A stretch of 31,163 nt of DNA, taken from NCBI GenBank assembly GCA_036500965.1, contig DASYBC010000096.1, positions 1 to 31,163 on the forward strand. Reading direction: 5' to 3'. Shown piece after piece: positions 7,194 to 16,355 of the stretch. This DNA is from AP-15 sp036500965 (GTDB taxonomy: Bacteria > Pseudomonadota > Alphaproteobacteria > ATCC43930 > CGMCC-115725). Made by a program: the position numbers and the translations under genes. Each line of letters starts with the position of its first letter. Positions within the stretch are counted from its first letter, which is position 1. The notes under the pieces were generated by a model, which was not told the DNA's origin, did not search any database, and was given only the letters and a program-made list of their open reading frames with translations.

Positions 7194-8222
7194 ACCGCCG
7201 GGCGGCGCCAGCGCGACCGCCAGCATTGCCTGCCGGCACAGGGTCGCGGCCGGGAGTCCTGTTGTCTTCATGCCGATCTCGGCTTGCGCGAGGCGATCGA
7301 GCGCGGTTCGCAGACGAGCTTCATTCCAGCGCGCGAGCTGACGTTTGACGCTGTCCTGGTGCTTGAAAAAGATCGGCGGGCGGGCGCTGCGCAGCACCTC
7401 GTCGACGCTCGCTCCGCCACCCATGCGGGCGGCGAGCGCGTGCAGCCGGTGCAGATGGCGCAGCAGCGCGCGGACCACCGCGACCGGCGTCTCGCCCTCC
7501 TGAAAGACCCGGTCGAGCACCCGGTCGAGCCGTGCCATATCGCCTTCGGCCGCCGCCATCACCGCATCGTCGAGCTCGAGCGCGGCGCTGTCGCCGACCG
7601 AATGGCGCGCGTCTTCGAGCTCGACCCGCCCGCCATCGCCGGCATAGAGCGCCAGCTTGTCGAGCTCCGAGCGGGTCAACAGCCGGTCGCCGCCGAGGTG
7701 CTCGGCCAGGTATTGCGTGGCGTCGCGGCTCGCGGTGACATGGTGCGCGGCCAGGCTGTCGCGGATCACCGCCGCGCGATCGCGCAGATTGTCGGGATAA
7801 CAGCCGATCGCGGCGGCCCGGGGCGAGCCTTCGAAGACCCGCCGCAAGGCCGAGGACGCCGCCAATTCGCCGGCCTCGGCAACGATCAGCGCGCCGTCCG
7901 CGGCCTCCCCCGCATCGAGCACGCCCGCGAACAGCCGTGACAGCCCGTCGGCGGCAGCGCGCACCCGCACCACCCGGCGGCCGCCGGTGAGGCTCAGCTG
8001 CGCCGCCTCGTCGGCGAGCCGGGCCGGATCGGCGGCGAGGGCGGCGCCGGTCAGATCGGCGATGCGGAACGGGTCGGTCAACTCCGGGCACACGGTGCGG
8101 GCGAGCGTGTCGGCGCGCTCGCGCACCAGACCCGCATCCGGGCCGTAAAGCAGCACCGCGCAAATCTCGCGATCGGGGCGCTGCAGAAAGGCGGCGACCC
8201 GCGCCGGGGCAAGCTTCACCAT
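7125..8222 (-). CDS. holA: DNA polymerase III delta subunit
   Basis: A 365-residue clamp-loader delta subunit, which opens the beta sliding clamp in the DNA polymerase III holoenzyme. The N-terminus MVKLAPARVAAFLQRP and then AVLLYGPDAGLVRERADTL is the characteristic strand-loop of bacterial HolA (a P-loop-like fold that does not bind ATP). The middle carries AHHVTASRDATQYLAEHLG and DRLLTRSELDKLALYAG, typical of the family, and the C-terminal helical collar domain follows. Normal family length is about 340; the last 22-25 residues (from about GGPSPASLRSAPSPALRERG) are encoded by the REP-like element, which also provides the TAG stop. Start: ATG 8222. It is the last gene of the leuS-lptE-holA operon, 3 bases after the lptE stop. 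Confidence 0.95.
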   Translation of the reverse strand: MVKLAPARVAAFLQRPDREICAVLLYGPDAGLVRERADTLARTVCPELTDPFRIADLTGAALAADPARLADEAAQLSLTGGRRVVRVRAAADGLSRLFAGVLDAGEAADGALIVAEAGELAASSALRRVFEGSPRAAAIGCYPDNLRDRAAVIRDSLAAHHVTASRDATQYLAEHLGGDRLLTRSELDKLALYAGDGGRVELEDARHSVGDSAALELDDAVMAAAEGDMARLDRVLDRVFQEGETPVAVVRALLRHLHRLHALAARMGGGASVDEVLRSARPPIFFKHQDSVKRQLARWNEARLRTALDRLAQAEIGMKTTGLPAATLCRQAMLAVALAPPGGPSPASLRSAPSPALRERGDPAC

Positions 8223-8225
8223 CGT

Positions 8226-8756
8226 TCAGCCCCGCTTCACCGGTGTCTCGGCGGCGCGATGCTGCATGAACAGGTTGAGCCGGGTGACGATCTCCTGGTT
8301 CAGCTCGGCGACGGTGCGAACCGCGGCATCCTGCTGGCCGACCACGGTCGAATACTGGTTGGGATTGAGCGCGAACGAGTTCTGCGCGTGCACCGTGCCG
8401 GTCGTCAACGGTGCTCCGCTATGGAGATCCAGCAGGTGGTAGGTCGCGATCACGTCAAGCTCGCCGAGCGACGATGTGCCCTGCGTCTGAAGCCCGAGAT
8501 CGGCCAGCACGACGGACAAGGTCGTCTGCAGCCGATAGCGCGCCGCTGTCGGCTCGCCGCTCGGGTTGAGCGAATTGCGCAAGGCCATCTCAAGGCGCTG
8601 TCCGATCCGCTCCGGGATCGGATCGACGCGGATCGCGCGCAGATCGGCGCTTGCCGGCACGCTTTGCGGGTCGGCATAAAGCGGCTCCCAGCCGCAGCCC
8701 GGCAAATTCAGCGCGAGAACCGCGCCGAGGGCGAGAAGGGCACGCCGCGCCGCCAT
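8226..8756 (-). CDS. lptE: LPS-assembly lipoprotein LptE
   Basis: A 176-residue outer-membrane lipoprotein that plugs the LptD barrel and helps deliver lipopolysaccharide to the cell surface. The start at ATG 8756 gives a short signal peptide (MAARRALLALGAVLALNLPG) ending in a lipobox with Cys21, then GWEPLYA, the pattern that opens alphaproteobacterial LptE. The middle has RLEMALRNSLNP and a strand-rich segment ending in IVTRLNLFM. An upstream start at 8795 would put charged and polar residues ahead of the signal peptide and is less likely. The ATG is one base after the leuS stop, so translation is probably coupled. Confidence 0.93.
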   Translation of the reverse strand: MAARRALLALGAVLALNLPGCGWEPLYADPQSVPASADLRAIRVDPIPERIGQRLEMALRNSLNPSGEPTAARYRLQTTLSVVLADLGLQTQGTSSLGELDVIATYHLLDLHSGAPLTTGTVHAQNSFALNPNQYSTVVGQQDAAVRTVAELNQEIVTRLNLFMQHRAAETPVKRG

Positions 8757-8757
8757 C

Positions 8758-11331
8758 TCAGGCGACGATGCTGACGACCCGGTTGGGCACGACAATCACC
8801 TTGCGCGGCGGGCGGCCGCCGAGCCAGCGTGCCACTTGCGGCAAGTCGAGGGCGGCGCTCTCGACCTCGCTTTGCGGCGCGTCGGGCGGGAATTCGAGCG
8901 TGCCGCGCAGCTTGCCGTTGACCTGGACCGCGATCGTCACCTGCTCGTCGCGGGCGAGGTCCGGATCGGCTACCGGCCAAGGCTGCTCAGCCAGCAGGCC
9001 AACGCCGCCGAGGGTCAGCCACATCTCCTCGGCCAGATGCGGCATCATCGGCCCCAACAGCCGCGCCACCGTCTCCAATCCTTCGCGCAGCACCGCGCCT
9101 CCACCCGGATCTTCGCGCAGGCTCGCCTCAGGCAACTCCTCGATCGCGTTGCTCAATTCGCGGATGCGCGCGACGGCCCGGTTGAAGCGGAACCGGTCGA
9201 GATCGTCGGTAACCGCGGCGATCGACTGGTGGATCGTGCGCCGCAATGCCGCGAGCGAGGGCGACAGCCCGCCCGAAACCGTCGTGCCCGGCGGCGGCAG
9301 CGCCACCGCCGGCTCGCTCGCCAGCCGCCACAGCCGGTTGACGTAGCGCCAGATCCCCTCGATCCCGGTCTCGGTCCATTCGAGGTCGCGCTCGGGCGGG
9401 CTGTCGGACAACAAATAAAGGCGCGCGGTGTCGGCGCCATAGGTGTCGACGATCGCATCGAGGCCGACCACGTTCTTTTTCGACTTCGACATCTTTTCGG
9501 TGCGGCCGACGATAACCGGCCGGGCGTCGCGGTCGACGAAGCCGCCCGCCGGCGCAGGCTCGACCTCCTCCGGAAACAGCCACTCGCCCGTCTCGCTGCG
9601 ATAGGTCTGGTGGCACACCATGCCTTGCGTGAACAGCCCGGCAAACGGCTCATCGAAGTCGAGATAGCCGCATTGCTTTAAGGCCCGGGTGAAAAAGCGC
9701 GAATAGAGCAGATGCAGCACGGCGTGCTCGACGCCGCCGATATATTGATCGACCGGCATCCAATAGGATGCCGCCTCGCGGGTGAACGCCACCGCCGCAT
9801 GCGGCGAGCAGAAGCGCAGGAAATACCACGACGAATCAAAAAACGTGTCGAGCGTATCGGTTTCGCGCCGCGCCGGGCCATGACAGCGCGGGCAATCGAC
9901 ATGCTTCCAGGTCGGATGGTGATCGAGCGGGTTGCCCGGCACATCGAAGCTGACATCCATCGGCAATGTCACCGGCAATTCGCCCTCGGGCACCGGCACG
10001 ATGCCGCAATCCGGGCAATGAATGACCGGGATCGGACAGCCCCAATAGCGCTGCCGCGACACCCCCCAGTCGCGCAGCCGATAGGCGATCGTGCGCTCGC
10101 CGCGGCCCAGCGCCTTGAGCCGCTCGCCGGCGGCGCGCTTCGCGTCGGCCACCGGCAAGCCGTCGAGAAAGCCGGAGTTGAACGCCGTGCCATCCTCGAC
10201 ATAAGCCTCGTCCCCGATGACGAATCTTGCCGGGTCGGCGCCCGGCGGCAACACGACCGGGATCACCGGCAGCCCGTATTTGCGGGCGAATTCGAGGTCG
10301 CGCTGATCATGCGCCGGGCAGCCGAAGATGGCGCCGGTGCCGTATTCCATCAGCACGAAATTGGCGACCCAGACCGGGACTCGCCGCTTTGCATCAAACG
10401 GGTGCACCGCTTCGAGCCCGGTCGCGTAGCCGCGCTTCTCGGCGGTTTCGATTGCCGCCTCGCTGGTGCCCAAGCGGTTGCATTCGGCGATAAAAGCGGC
10501 GAGGCCAGGATCGCCCTCGGCCAGATGCTGGGCCAGCGGGTGGTTCGGCGACAAGGCGAGGAACGAGGCTCCGTAAAGCGTATCCTGCCGGGTCGTGAAG
10601 ATTTCGATCGGCTCGTCCCGGCCGGCGATCTCAAACAGGACGCGCGCACCTTCCGAGCGCCCGATCCAGTTCTCCTGCATCAGCCGCACGCGCTCGGGCC
10701 AGCGGTCGAGCCCCCCGATCGCTTCGAGCAGCTCCTCGGTGAACGCGGTGATGCGCAGCGCCCATTGCGCCAGCAGCCGCTTCTCGACAATCGCTCCCGA
10801 GCGCCAGCCACGTCCATCGACGACCTGCTCGTTGGCAAGCACCGTGCTTTCGACCGGATCCCAATTGACCCAGGATTCCCTACGGTAGGCGAGGCCAGCC
10901 GCGAGGAAATCGAGAAACATCTTCTGCTCATGGCGGTAATATTCTGGGTCGCAGGCGGCGATCTCGCGCGACCAGTCATAAGCGAAGCCCATGCGTTCGA
11001 GCTGAGCTCGCATCGTCGCGATGTTCTGACGGGTCCAGACCGCCGGATGAACCTTTTCCGCGATCGCCGCATTCTCCGCCGGCAGGCCGAAGGCGTCCCA
11101 GCCCATCGGGTGCAGCACGTTGAACCCCTGGGCGCGGCGATAGCGAGCCACCAGATCGCCCATCGTATAGTTGCGGACATGGCCGACGTGCAATTTGCCC
11201 GATGGGTACGGGAACATTTCGAGCATGTAATATTTCGGCCGGCCGGCTTCGGCGGCGACGTCGAACAGCCGGCGCTCGCGCCACACACGCTGCCATTTCG
11301 TTTCGGTTTCGCGAAAATTGTATCGGGGCAT
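8758..11331 (-). CDS. leuS: Leucyl-tRNA synthetase
   Basis: An 857-residue class I aminoacyl-tRNA synthetase that charges tRNA-Leu. The ATP-binding HIGH motif is HVGH at residues 48-51, after MLEMFPYPSGKL. The CP1 editing domain follows, with the TTRQDTLYGASF segment that discriminates mischarged amino acids. The catalytic core resumes at DTLDTFFDSSWYFLRF and the KMSKS motif is intact at about residues 613-617. The C-terminus has the anticodon-binding helical domain and a final small domain ending in VIVVPNRVVSIVA. Start: ATG 11331 gives the usual MPRYNFRETETKWQ opening; an ATG at 11352 would add seven residues. The 205 bases between this gene and the DUF3576 gene show no gene and no clear promoter. 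Confidence 0.97.
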   Translation of the reverse strand: MPRYNFRETETKWQRVWRERRLFDVAAEAGRPKYYMLEMFPYPSGKLHVGHVRNYTMGDLVARYRRAQGFNVLHPMGWDAFGLPAENAAIAEKVHPAVWTRQNIATMRAQLERMGFAYDWSREIAACDPEYYRHEQKMFLDFLAAGLAYRRESWVNWDPVESTVLANEQVVDGRGWRSGAIVEKRLLAQWALRITAFTEELLEAIGGLDRWPERVRLMQENWIGRSEGARVLFEIAGRDEPIEIFTTRQDTLYGASFLALSPNHPLAQHLAEGDPGLAAFIAECNRLGTSEAAIETAEKRGYATGLEAVHPFDAKRRVPVWVANFVLMEYGTGAIFGCPAHDQRDLEFARKYGLPVIPVVLPPGADPARFVIGDEAYVEDGTAFNSGFLDGLPVADAKRAAGERLKALGRGERTIAYRLRDWGVSRQRYWGCPIPVIHCPDCGIVPVPEGELPVTLPMDVSFDVPGNPLDHHPTWKHVDCPRCHGPARRETDTLDTFFDSSWYFLRFCSPHAAVAFTREAASYWMPVDQYIGGVEHAVLHLLYSRFFTRALKQCGYLDFDEPFAGLFTQGMVCHQTYRSETGEWLFPEEVEPAPAGGFVDRDARPVIVGRTEKMSKSKKNVVGLDAIVDTYGADTARLYLLSDSPPERDLEWTETGIEGIWRYVNRLWRLASEPAVALPPPGTTVSGGLSPSLAALRRTIHQSIAAVTDDLDRFRFNRAVARIRELSNAIEELPEASLREDPGGGAVLREGLETVARLLGPMMPHLAEEMWLTLGGVGLLAEQPWPVADPDLARDEQVTIAVQVNGKLRGTLEFPPDAPQSEVESAALDLPQVARWLGGRPPRKVIVVPNRVVSIVA

Positions 11332-11536
11332 CGTCCGCGCAGGTCTTTCCATCCGTTCTACCGGGGCCGGAGCGCCGACGCAGGCAGCTGCCGCCGGCCG
11401 GGCCGAGGAATATCTTAAGGCCGCATTCCCGGACAGAGATAGATGGATCGCGCCGCTCAGCGGGAAAGGCCCGCGATCGACGCGGCACAGACAGGACCCG
11501 CCGCCCGGACGCGTGACGGCGGCTTTCCCCCGGCTC

Positions 11537-12115
11537 TCACTCGGAAGCGTATTCTTTCATCCAGGCCCGCTTCAGCTGCCCGGCGCGGAGCAGGATCGTG
11601 TTTTCGAGACCGTCCTCGACCTTTCTCGCGATCGTGGTCGGGACCCACTGCCCGGTCGGCGACAGCTGCTGCCGATCGACGGTGACCGCGACCGTATCCG
11701 ATCTGAGCTCGCGAGCGAGAACGAACACGGTGATCTTGTAACGCTCGTTGGGCTTGTCCTTGGGCGTATACCAGTCGGTCACGAGCATGCCGGTCAGCGG
11801 GTCCTCCGAGCTGAACTTGACAAAATTCAGCGTGTCGAGCGCCGCCTGCCACGCGATCGGGCTGACCGTGCTGCCGGTCTGCGGCCCCGGCTCGCGCTCC
11901 GACGGCTTTTTGGCGAGGCCGAGCACGGTCCAGATCGTCGCGTCGGTGTCCATCGGGTCGGACGGGTCGGCGGCGGCAGTCTGCGGTTGGTGGGCGCCAG
12001 GCGCCACAGCGGCCGTGCCCGCCTTTCCGCCGGGCGGGCTGGCGGCGCACCCGGTCAAGATCAACGAAAGGCTTGCGGCGAAGGCGGCCGACAGGCGGTA
12101 ATGGGTAGCGGGCAT
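11537..12115 (-). CDS. DUF3576 family lipoprotein
   Basis: A 192-residue lipoprotein. The start at ATG 12115 gives a signal peptide with LSLILTG and lipidated Cys23, followed by a disordered Gly/Ala/Pro stretch to about residue 50. The conserved domain follows, including TIWTVLGL and later ISPIAWQAALDTLNF-like sequence, and LVTDWYTPKDKPNERYKITV. DUF3576 proteins are restricted mainly to alphaproteobacteria and typically precede leuS, as here; their function is unknown, though the genomic link to lptE suggests envelope biogenesis. It is divergent from the yggS-type gene with a 76-base gap. Confidence 0.9.
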   Translation of the reverse strand: MPATHYRLSAAFAASLSLILTGCAASPPGGKAGTAAVAPGAHQPQTAAADPSDPMDTDATIWTVLGLAKKPSEREPGPQTGSTVSPIAWQAALDTLNFVKFSSEDPLTGMLVTDWYTPKDKPNERYKITVFVLARELRSDTVAVTVDRQQLSPTGQWVPTTIARKVEDGLENTILLRAGQLKRAWMKEYASE

Positions 12116-12191
12116 CCGGCGGTCCCCCCGGTGACAGCGCTGCTCGCAGCCGGAGCGGGCAGCACCGCTTTGTGCCAGGAATGGAGCTGAT

Positions 12192-12869
12192 ATGGAAGCG
12201 GTTATCGCAGCCAACCTCGCCGCCGTCAGCGGCCGGATCGAGGCCGCGGCGCGCGCCGCCGGGCGGCCCGGCAACAGCGTGGCGCTGGTCGCGGTCAGCA
12301 AAACCCATCCGGCCGCGGCGGTGCGCGAGGCGCTCGAGGCCGGGCACCGCGTCTTTGGCGAGAACCGGGTGCAGGAGGCGGAGGCCAAATATCCGGCGCT
12401 GCGCGAGGCCTTTCCCGATTTGGCCCTGCATCTGGTCGGGCCGCTGCAGACCAACAAGGTCAGGGACGCGGTGGCGCTGTTCGACGTGATCGAAAGCCTT
12501 GACCGCCCCCGGCTCGCCGAGGCGCTCGCCCGCGAGATGGAGCGCAGCGGGCGTCGGCCGCCCTGCCTGATCGAGGTCAACACCGGCGAGGAGGCGCAGA
12601 AATCGGGGGTCCTGCCGCAAGCCGCCGACGATTTTGTCGGCGAGTGCCGCGACCGGCTCGGGCTGCCGGTCAAGGGGCTGATGTGCGTCCCCCCGCTCGA
12701 CGACAACCCGGCACCGCATTTCGCGTTGTTGCGCGAGATCGCCCGGCGCACCGGGCTCGACCTTCTCAGCATGGGGATGAGCGCCGATTTCGAGACCGCG
12801 ATCCGCTTTGGCGCGACCCATGTGCGGGTCGGCACCGCGATCTTCGGCGCCCGCGGCGCCGTCGCATAG
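12192..12869 (+). CDS. yggS: YggS-family pyridoxal phosphate homeostasis protein
   Basis: A 225-residue PLP-binding protein (PLPBP family) with an alanine-racemase-like TIM barrel and no known enzyme activity. It buffers free PLP and affects amino acid and keto acid pools. The PLP lysine is Lys37 in LVAVSKTHP. Other family marks are GENRVQEAEAKY, HLVGPLQTNK, LIEVNTGEEAQKSG and the C-terminal SMGMSADFETAIRFGATHVRVGTAIFG, which binds the phosphate. Start: ATG 12192 with GGAG 7 bases upstream. Placement opposite a DUF3576-leuS operon is common in alphaproteobacteria. Confidence 0.95.
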   Translation: MEAVIAANLAAVSGRIEAAARAAGRPGNSVALVAVSKTHPAAAVREALEAGHRVFGENRVQEAEAKYPALREAFPDLALHLVGPLQTNKVRDAVALFDVIESLDRPRLAEALAREMERSGRRPPCLIEVNTGEEAQKSGVLPQAADDFVGECRDRLGLPVKGLMCVPPLDDNPAPHFALLREIARRTGLDLLSMGMSADFETAIRFGATHVRVGTAIFGARGAVA

Positions 12870-12878
12870 GGGCGGCCG

Positions 12879-13922
12879 ATGCGTGTGTTCACGACGGTGC
12901 CGCAGGACAACCTGCGCGAGGTCAGTGCGGCGGCGCGCACGGCCGAGGCCGAGGGCTATGACGGCGTCGTTGCGATGGAGAACAAGCACGACCCGTTTCT
13001 GGCGTTGGCGATCGCCGGCGCCGCGACCCGGCGGATCGAATTGCACACCGGGGTGGCGATCGCCTTCGCCCGCACCCCGATGGCGGTTGCCAATGTCGGC
13101 TGGGATCTCGCCGGCGCCACCGGCGGGCGATTTGTCGTCGGCCTGGGCTCGCAGGTCAGGGCGCATAACGAGCGGCGCTTTTCGGTCCCGTGGACGCCGC
13201 CGGCGCCGCGCATGCGCGAATATGTGCAGGTGCTGCGGGCGATCTGGCATTGCTGGAAGAGCGGCGATAAGCCGGGGTTCGAGGGCGAGCACTACCGGTT
13301 CACCCTGACCACCCCGAATTTCACCCCCGAGCCGATCGACGCACCGCCGCCGGCGGTCATGATCGCTGCGGTCGGCCCGGCGATGCTCCGGGTCGCCGCC
13401 GAGGAATGCGACGGCGTCAAATTGCACGGCTTCTGCACCCGCAAATACCTGACCGACGCGATCCTGCCGCGCATCGCCTCCGGGCTGGCCAAATCCGGGC
13501 GCCGCCGCGAGAACTACGAAATTTCGGGCGGCGGCTTTCTCGCCACCGGCCCCGATGACGCGACCGTCGCCCGCCGCTTCGAATGGGTGCGCCAGCGGGT
13601 CGCGTTCTACGGCTCGACCCCGGCTTATTACCCGGTATTGGCGGTGCACGGCCTCGAAGAGCTCGGTCGCAAGCTCAATGCCCTGACCCGGCAAGGCCGG
13701 TGGAGCGAGATGGCCAAGGAGGTCCCCGACGATGTCGCCCATCTGTTCGCCGCGGTCGGGCGCCACGACCAGATCGTCGCGGCGATCGGCGAGCGCTTTG
13801 GCGGTCTCGTCGATGCGTTGACATTGCGCGGGGACGGCACTGGCGAGGTGCCGCCGGGCCTTGTGCAGGACATTCGCCGCCTGCCGCACGATTTCCGCGG
13901 TTTCGCCACGGCCAATTTGTAG
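12879..13922 (+). CDS. LLM-class (luciferase-like) F420-dependent-type oxidoreductase
   Basis: A 347-residue luciferase-like TIM-barrel protein. Family marks are AAARTAEAEGYDGV near the start, IELHTGVAIAFARTPM in the second strand, GRFVVGLGSQV in the centre and a C-terminal region with AAVGRHDQIVAAIGERFGG. Such enzymes use reduced FMN or coenzyme F420; members of this subfamily (TIGR03617-like) are usually called F420-dependent but cofactor choice cannot be settled here. Start: ATG 12879, nine bases after the yggS stop, with GGGG just upstream, so both genes are probably cotranscribed. Its stop is four bases from the convergent NADH dehydrogenase stop. The substrate is unknown. Confidence 0.9.
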   Translation: MRVFTTVPQDNLREVSAAARTAEAEGYDGVVAMENKHDPFLALAIAGAATRRIELHTGVAIAFARTPMAVANVGWDLAGATGGRFVVGLGSQVRAHNERRFSVPWTPPAPRMREYVQVLRAIWHCWKSGDKPGFEGEHYRFTLTTPNFTPEPIDAPPPAVMIAAVGPAMLRVAAEECDGVKLHGFCTRKYLTDAILPRIASGLAKSGRRRENYEISGGGFLATGPDDATVARRFEWVRQRVAFYGSTPAYYPVLAVHGLEELGRKLNALTRQGRWSEMAKEVPDDVAHLFAAVGRHDQIVAAIGERFGGLVDALTLRGDGTGEVPPGLVQDIRRLPHDFRGFATANL

Positions 13923-13926
13923 GGGG

Positions 13927-15219
13927 TCAAGCGCGCGGGGCGATAGTGTCGCCGGTGATCAGCCTGGCGCCGCGGCCATAGGTCAGCCACGCCCAGACCC
14001 AGTTCAGGAACACCGACAGCCGGTTGCGGAAGCCGATCAGAAAAAAGATGTGGACGACGCCCCACAGCACCCAGGCGACCCAGCCGGTCAGCCTGATCCG
14101 GCCGAAATCGGCGATCGCCGACGAGCGCCCGATCGTCGCCAGCGCACCCTTGTCGCGATAGCGGAACGGTGGCGTCTCGACGCCGGCGACCCGGCCGGCG
14201 ATCGCCCGCGCGACATACCGGCCTTGCTGCTCGGCGACTGCGGCGAGGCCGGGCAACGGCCGGCCCTGCAGCCCGCCAGTAAGGGCGGCATCGCCGATAA
14301 CGAAGATTTCCGGGTGGCCCGGCACCGACAAATCGGCCGCGACCGCAACCCGCCCCCCGGCGCCGGCGGGGGTCGCAAGCCATTGGGCGACTGGCGTCGC
14401 CGCCACCCCGGCGCACCACAGGACGTTGGCGGCTTCGATGCGCCGCCCCTTTGCCGTGACGCCGTCGGTGTCGATTGCCTCGATTGGGGCCCCGGTCAAA
14501 ACCTCGACACCCATGCGCTCGAGCGAGCGCCGGGCAAACTCGGCGAGCTTGTCCGGGAACTCGGAGAGGATACGCGGCCCGGCCTCGACCAGAATGATGC
14601 GTGCGGTGCCCGGATCGATGTGGCGGAAGTCGCGCGACAGCGTGGCGCGCGCAAGCTCGGCCAAGGCGCCGGCCAGCTCGACCCCGGTCGGCCCGGCGCC
14701 GACCAGCACGAACGTCAGCAGGCGCCGGCGCGCCGCTTCGACCGTCGTGGTCTCCGCCTCCTCGAACGCGAGCAGGATGCGGCGGCGCATCAGGGTCGCA
14801 TCGTCGAGCGATTTGAGCGCGGGCGCCAAACGAGGCCAATCGGAATGCCCGAAATAGTTGTAGCGCGACCCCGTTGCCAAGATCAGATAGTCGAAGCGAT
14901 GCGCCTCGCCGCGTCGGGTGCGGACGCAGCGTGCGGCAAGGTCGATGCCGGTCGCTTCGTCGAGCAGCACCCGCGCATTCTGCTGGTCGCGCAGGATCGC
15001 GCGGATCGGGGTGGCGATGTCGGCCTCCGACAAGGCTGCGGTCGCGACCTGATAGAGCAGCGGCTGGAACAGGTGATAATTGTGCCGGTCGATCACGGTC
15101 ACATCGACCGGCGCCCGCGCCAGCCCATGCGCCGCGGCGAGCCCGCCAAAGCCGGCGCCGACGATGACCACCCGCGCGCGCCGGCCGGTCTCGGAGCCGG
15201 TCCCCAAGGGACACGCCAT
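13927..15219 (-). CDS. Type II NADH dehydrogenase-like FAD oxidoreductase
   Basis: A 430-residue two-dinucleotide-fold flavoprotein. The FAD motif is VVIVGAGFGGLAAAHG at residues 17-32, the NADH motif is FVLVGAGPTGVELAGALAE, and the third FAD segment is EIFVIGDAA. The H-x-x-F-Q-P-L-L-Y-Q segment is the quinone-pocket pattern of NDH-2 enzymes. The C-terminus has hydrophobic helices (WVAWVLWGVVHIFFLIGF and FLNWVWAWLTYG) that attach the enzyme to the cytoplasmic membrane. Family members oxidise NADH and reduce quinone without pumping protons. Start: ATG 15219, which gives a short hydrophilic leader; the frame stays open upstream only by chance across the SDR gene. The gap to the SDR gene is 14 bases, so the two are probably one operon. 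Confidence 0.93.
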   Translation of the reverse strand: MACPLGTGSETGRRARVVIVGAGFGGLAAAHGLARAPVDVTVIDRHNYHLFQPLLYQVATAALSEADIATPIRAILRDQQNARVLLDEATGIDLAARCVRTRRGEAHRFDYLILATGSRYNYFGHSDWPRLAPALKSLDDATLMRRRILLAFEEAETTTVEAARRRLLTFVLVGAGPTGVELAGALAELARATLSRDFRHIDPGTARIILVEAGPRILSEFPDKLAEFARRSLERMGVEVLTGAPIEAIDTDGVTAKGRRIEAANVLWCAGVAATPVAQWLATPAGAGGRVAVAADLSVPGHPEIFVIGDAALTGGLQGRPLPGLAAVAEQQGRYVARAIAGRVAGVETPPFRYRDKGALATIGRSSAIADFGRIRLTGWVAWVLWGVVHIFFLIGFRNRLSVFLNWVWAWLTYGRGARLITGDTIAPRA

Positions 15220-15233
15220 CGGCGCGATCGGGT

Positions 15234-16055
15234 TCAGCCGCCCTCGGCGAAATCGGGGAACAGGGTCATGCCGCCATCGACGAACAGCGTGGCGCCGACG
15301 ACATAGTCGCTTTCGTCGGAAGCGAGCCAAACCACTGCCCGGGCGATGTCCTCGGGCTCGCCGATGCGCTGATAGGGCACCAGCGTCATCAGCTGGCGGT
15401 AGGCCTCGGGGGTGCTCCACGCCGCGGTGTTGATCGGAGTGCGCACCGCGCCCGGAGCGATGCCGTTGACCCGGATGCGCTGCGGCGCCACCTCCTGCGC
15501 CAGGGTTTCCATCATCATCTTCACGCCGCCCTTGGACGCGGCATAGTTGGCGTGCCCGGCCCACGGGATCATCTGGTGCACCGAGCTCATGCAGATGATC
15601 TTGCCGGCGGCCTTTGACACCGACGGCACGACGCCGCGACGCAGGAATTCGCGCACCGCCTCGCGGGCGCACAGGAACTGGCCGGTCAGGTTGACCCCAA
15701 TCACCGTCTCCCACTGCGCCAAGCTCATCGCGTGAAACGGTGCGTCGCGCTGCAGGCCGGCGTTGTTGACCAGGATGTCGAGGGTGCCGAGCTCGGCGAC
15801 CGCGCGGCGAAACATCTCTTGCACCTGGTCCTCGCGCGAGACATCGGCCTGGTGCGCGATCGCCCGCGCGCCCGACCGGGTGATCTCCTCGACCACCTTC
15901 CCCGCCTCTTCGGCGCCGGTCACAAAATTGACCATGACATCGGCGCCGGCGCGCCCGAGGGCGATCGCCGCGGCTTCGCCGATGCCGGAATTGGCGCCGG
16001 TCACCAGGGCTTTCTGGCCGGTGAGGGGTCTTGCTGGGCGATCGGTCACGGCCAT
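15234..16055 (-). CDS. Glucose 1-dehydrogenase-like short-chain dehydrogenase
   Basis: A 273-residue classical SDR. The cofactor site is LVTGANSGIGEAAAIAL, the NNAG motif appears as LVNNAGLQRD, and the catalytic Ser-Tyr-Lys set is present as CMSSVHQM and NYAASKGG. The C-terminal VVGATLFVDGGMTLFPDF matches glucose 1-dehydrogenases; SDRs of this type oxidise sugars or polyols with NAD(P)+. Start: ATG 16055, with GGAG very close upstream (minus strand), so the exact start carries some doubt. It heads the operon with the NDH-2-like gene, which could reoxidise the NADH it makes (inference). Confidence 0.93.
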   Translation of the reverse strand: MAVTDRPARPLTGQKALVTGANSGIGEAAAIALGRAGADVMVNFVTGAEEAGKVVEEITRSGARAIAHQADVSREDQVQEMFRRAVAELGTLDILVNNAGLQRDAPFHAMSLAQWETVIGVNLTGQFLCAREAVREFLRRGVVPSVSKAAGKIICMSSVHQMIPWAGHANYAASKGGVKMMMETLAQEVAPQRIRVNGIAPGAVRTPINTAAWSTPEAYRQLMTLVPYQRIGEPEDIARAVVWLASDESDYVVGATLFVDGGMTLFPDFAEGG

Positions 16056-16326
16056 TCTCCGGCTGTTGCGAGAAGACGATTTGCGCGCCGGTCTGGGATC
16101 TCGGCGCGCGACCCGGTCGAGCCGCCGCTGTGGATTGCGAAAACACAACTGTCCGCCATCATTCTCGACACCCGCCGCCCCGACGCTTGCTGTAAACACC
16201 GGCGACGGCCAGGCCTCTCGCCACGGCTGGTCACAGCCAGCGTTTCTGGCCCGCCCGGCATCGCACGCTTTCACGTCTTTCGGTTGCGGCGGCCGCAGAT
16301 TTTTTCGGTTTGCGCGAAAATAAACC

Positions 16327-16355
16327 TTGTCAAATCGATCGCGATTTGTTCTGAT
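16327..16355 (+). promoter_or_regulatory. Sigma-70-type promoter of the EF-hand gene
   Basis: A -35 box TTGTCA (16327-16332) and a -10 box TCTGAT (16350-16355) are separated by 17 bases. The predicted start of transcription is about 25 bases before the ATG at 16387. The -35 box matches the consensus at five of six bases and the -10 box at four of six. Confidence 0.5.
16331..16348. promoter_or_regulatory. Perfect 7-4-7 inverted repeat in the promoter spacer, putative operator
   Basis: CAAATCG (16331-16337) and CGATTTG (16342-16348) form a perfect inverted repeat around ATCG. It overlaps the end of the -35 box and fills the spacer before the -10 box, the classic place for a repressor dimer. 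No regulator gene is next to it, so the bound protein is unknown. Confidence 0.45.

Noticed and set aside
9712..11418. 568-residue plus-strand open frame
   Set aside because: It is antisense to leuS, has shadow-type composition and no recognisable motif.
11457..13889. 810-residue minus-strand open frame
   Set aside because: It crosses the yggS-type and LLM genes antisense and runs out of frame over the DUF3576 gene; no domain is visible.
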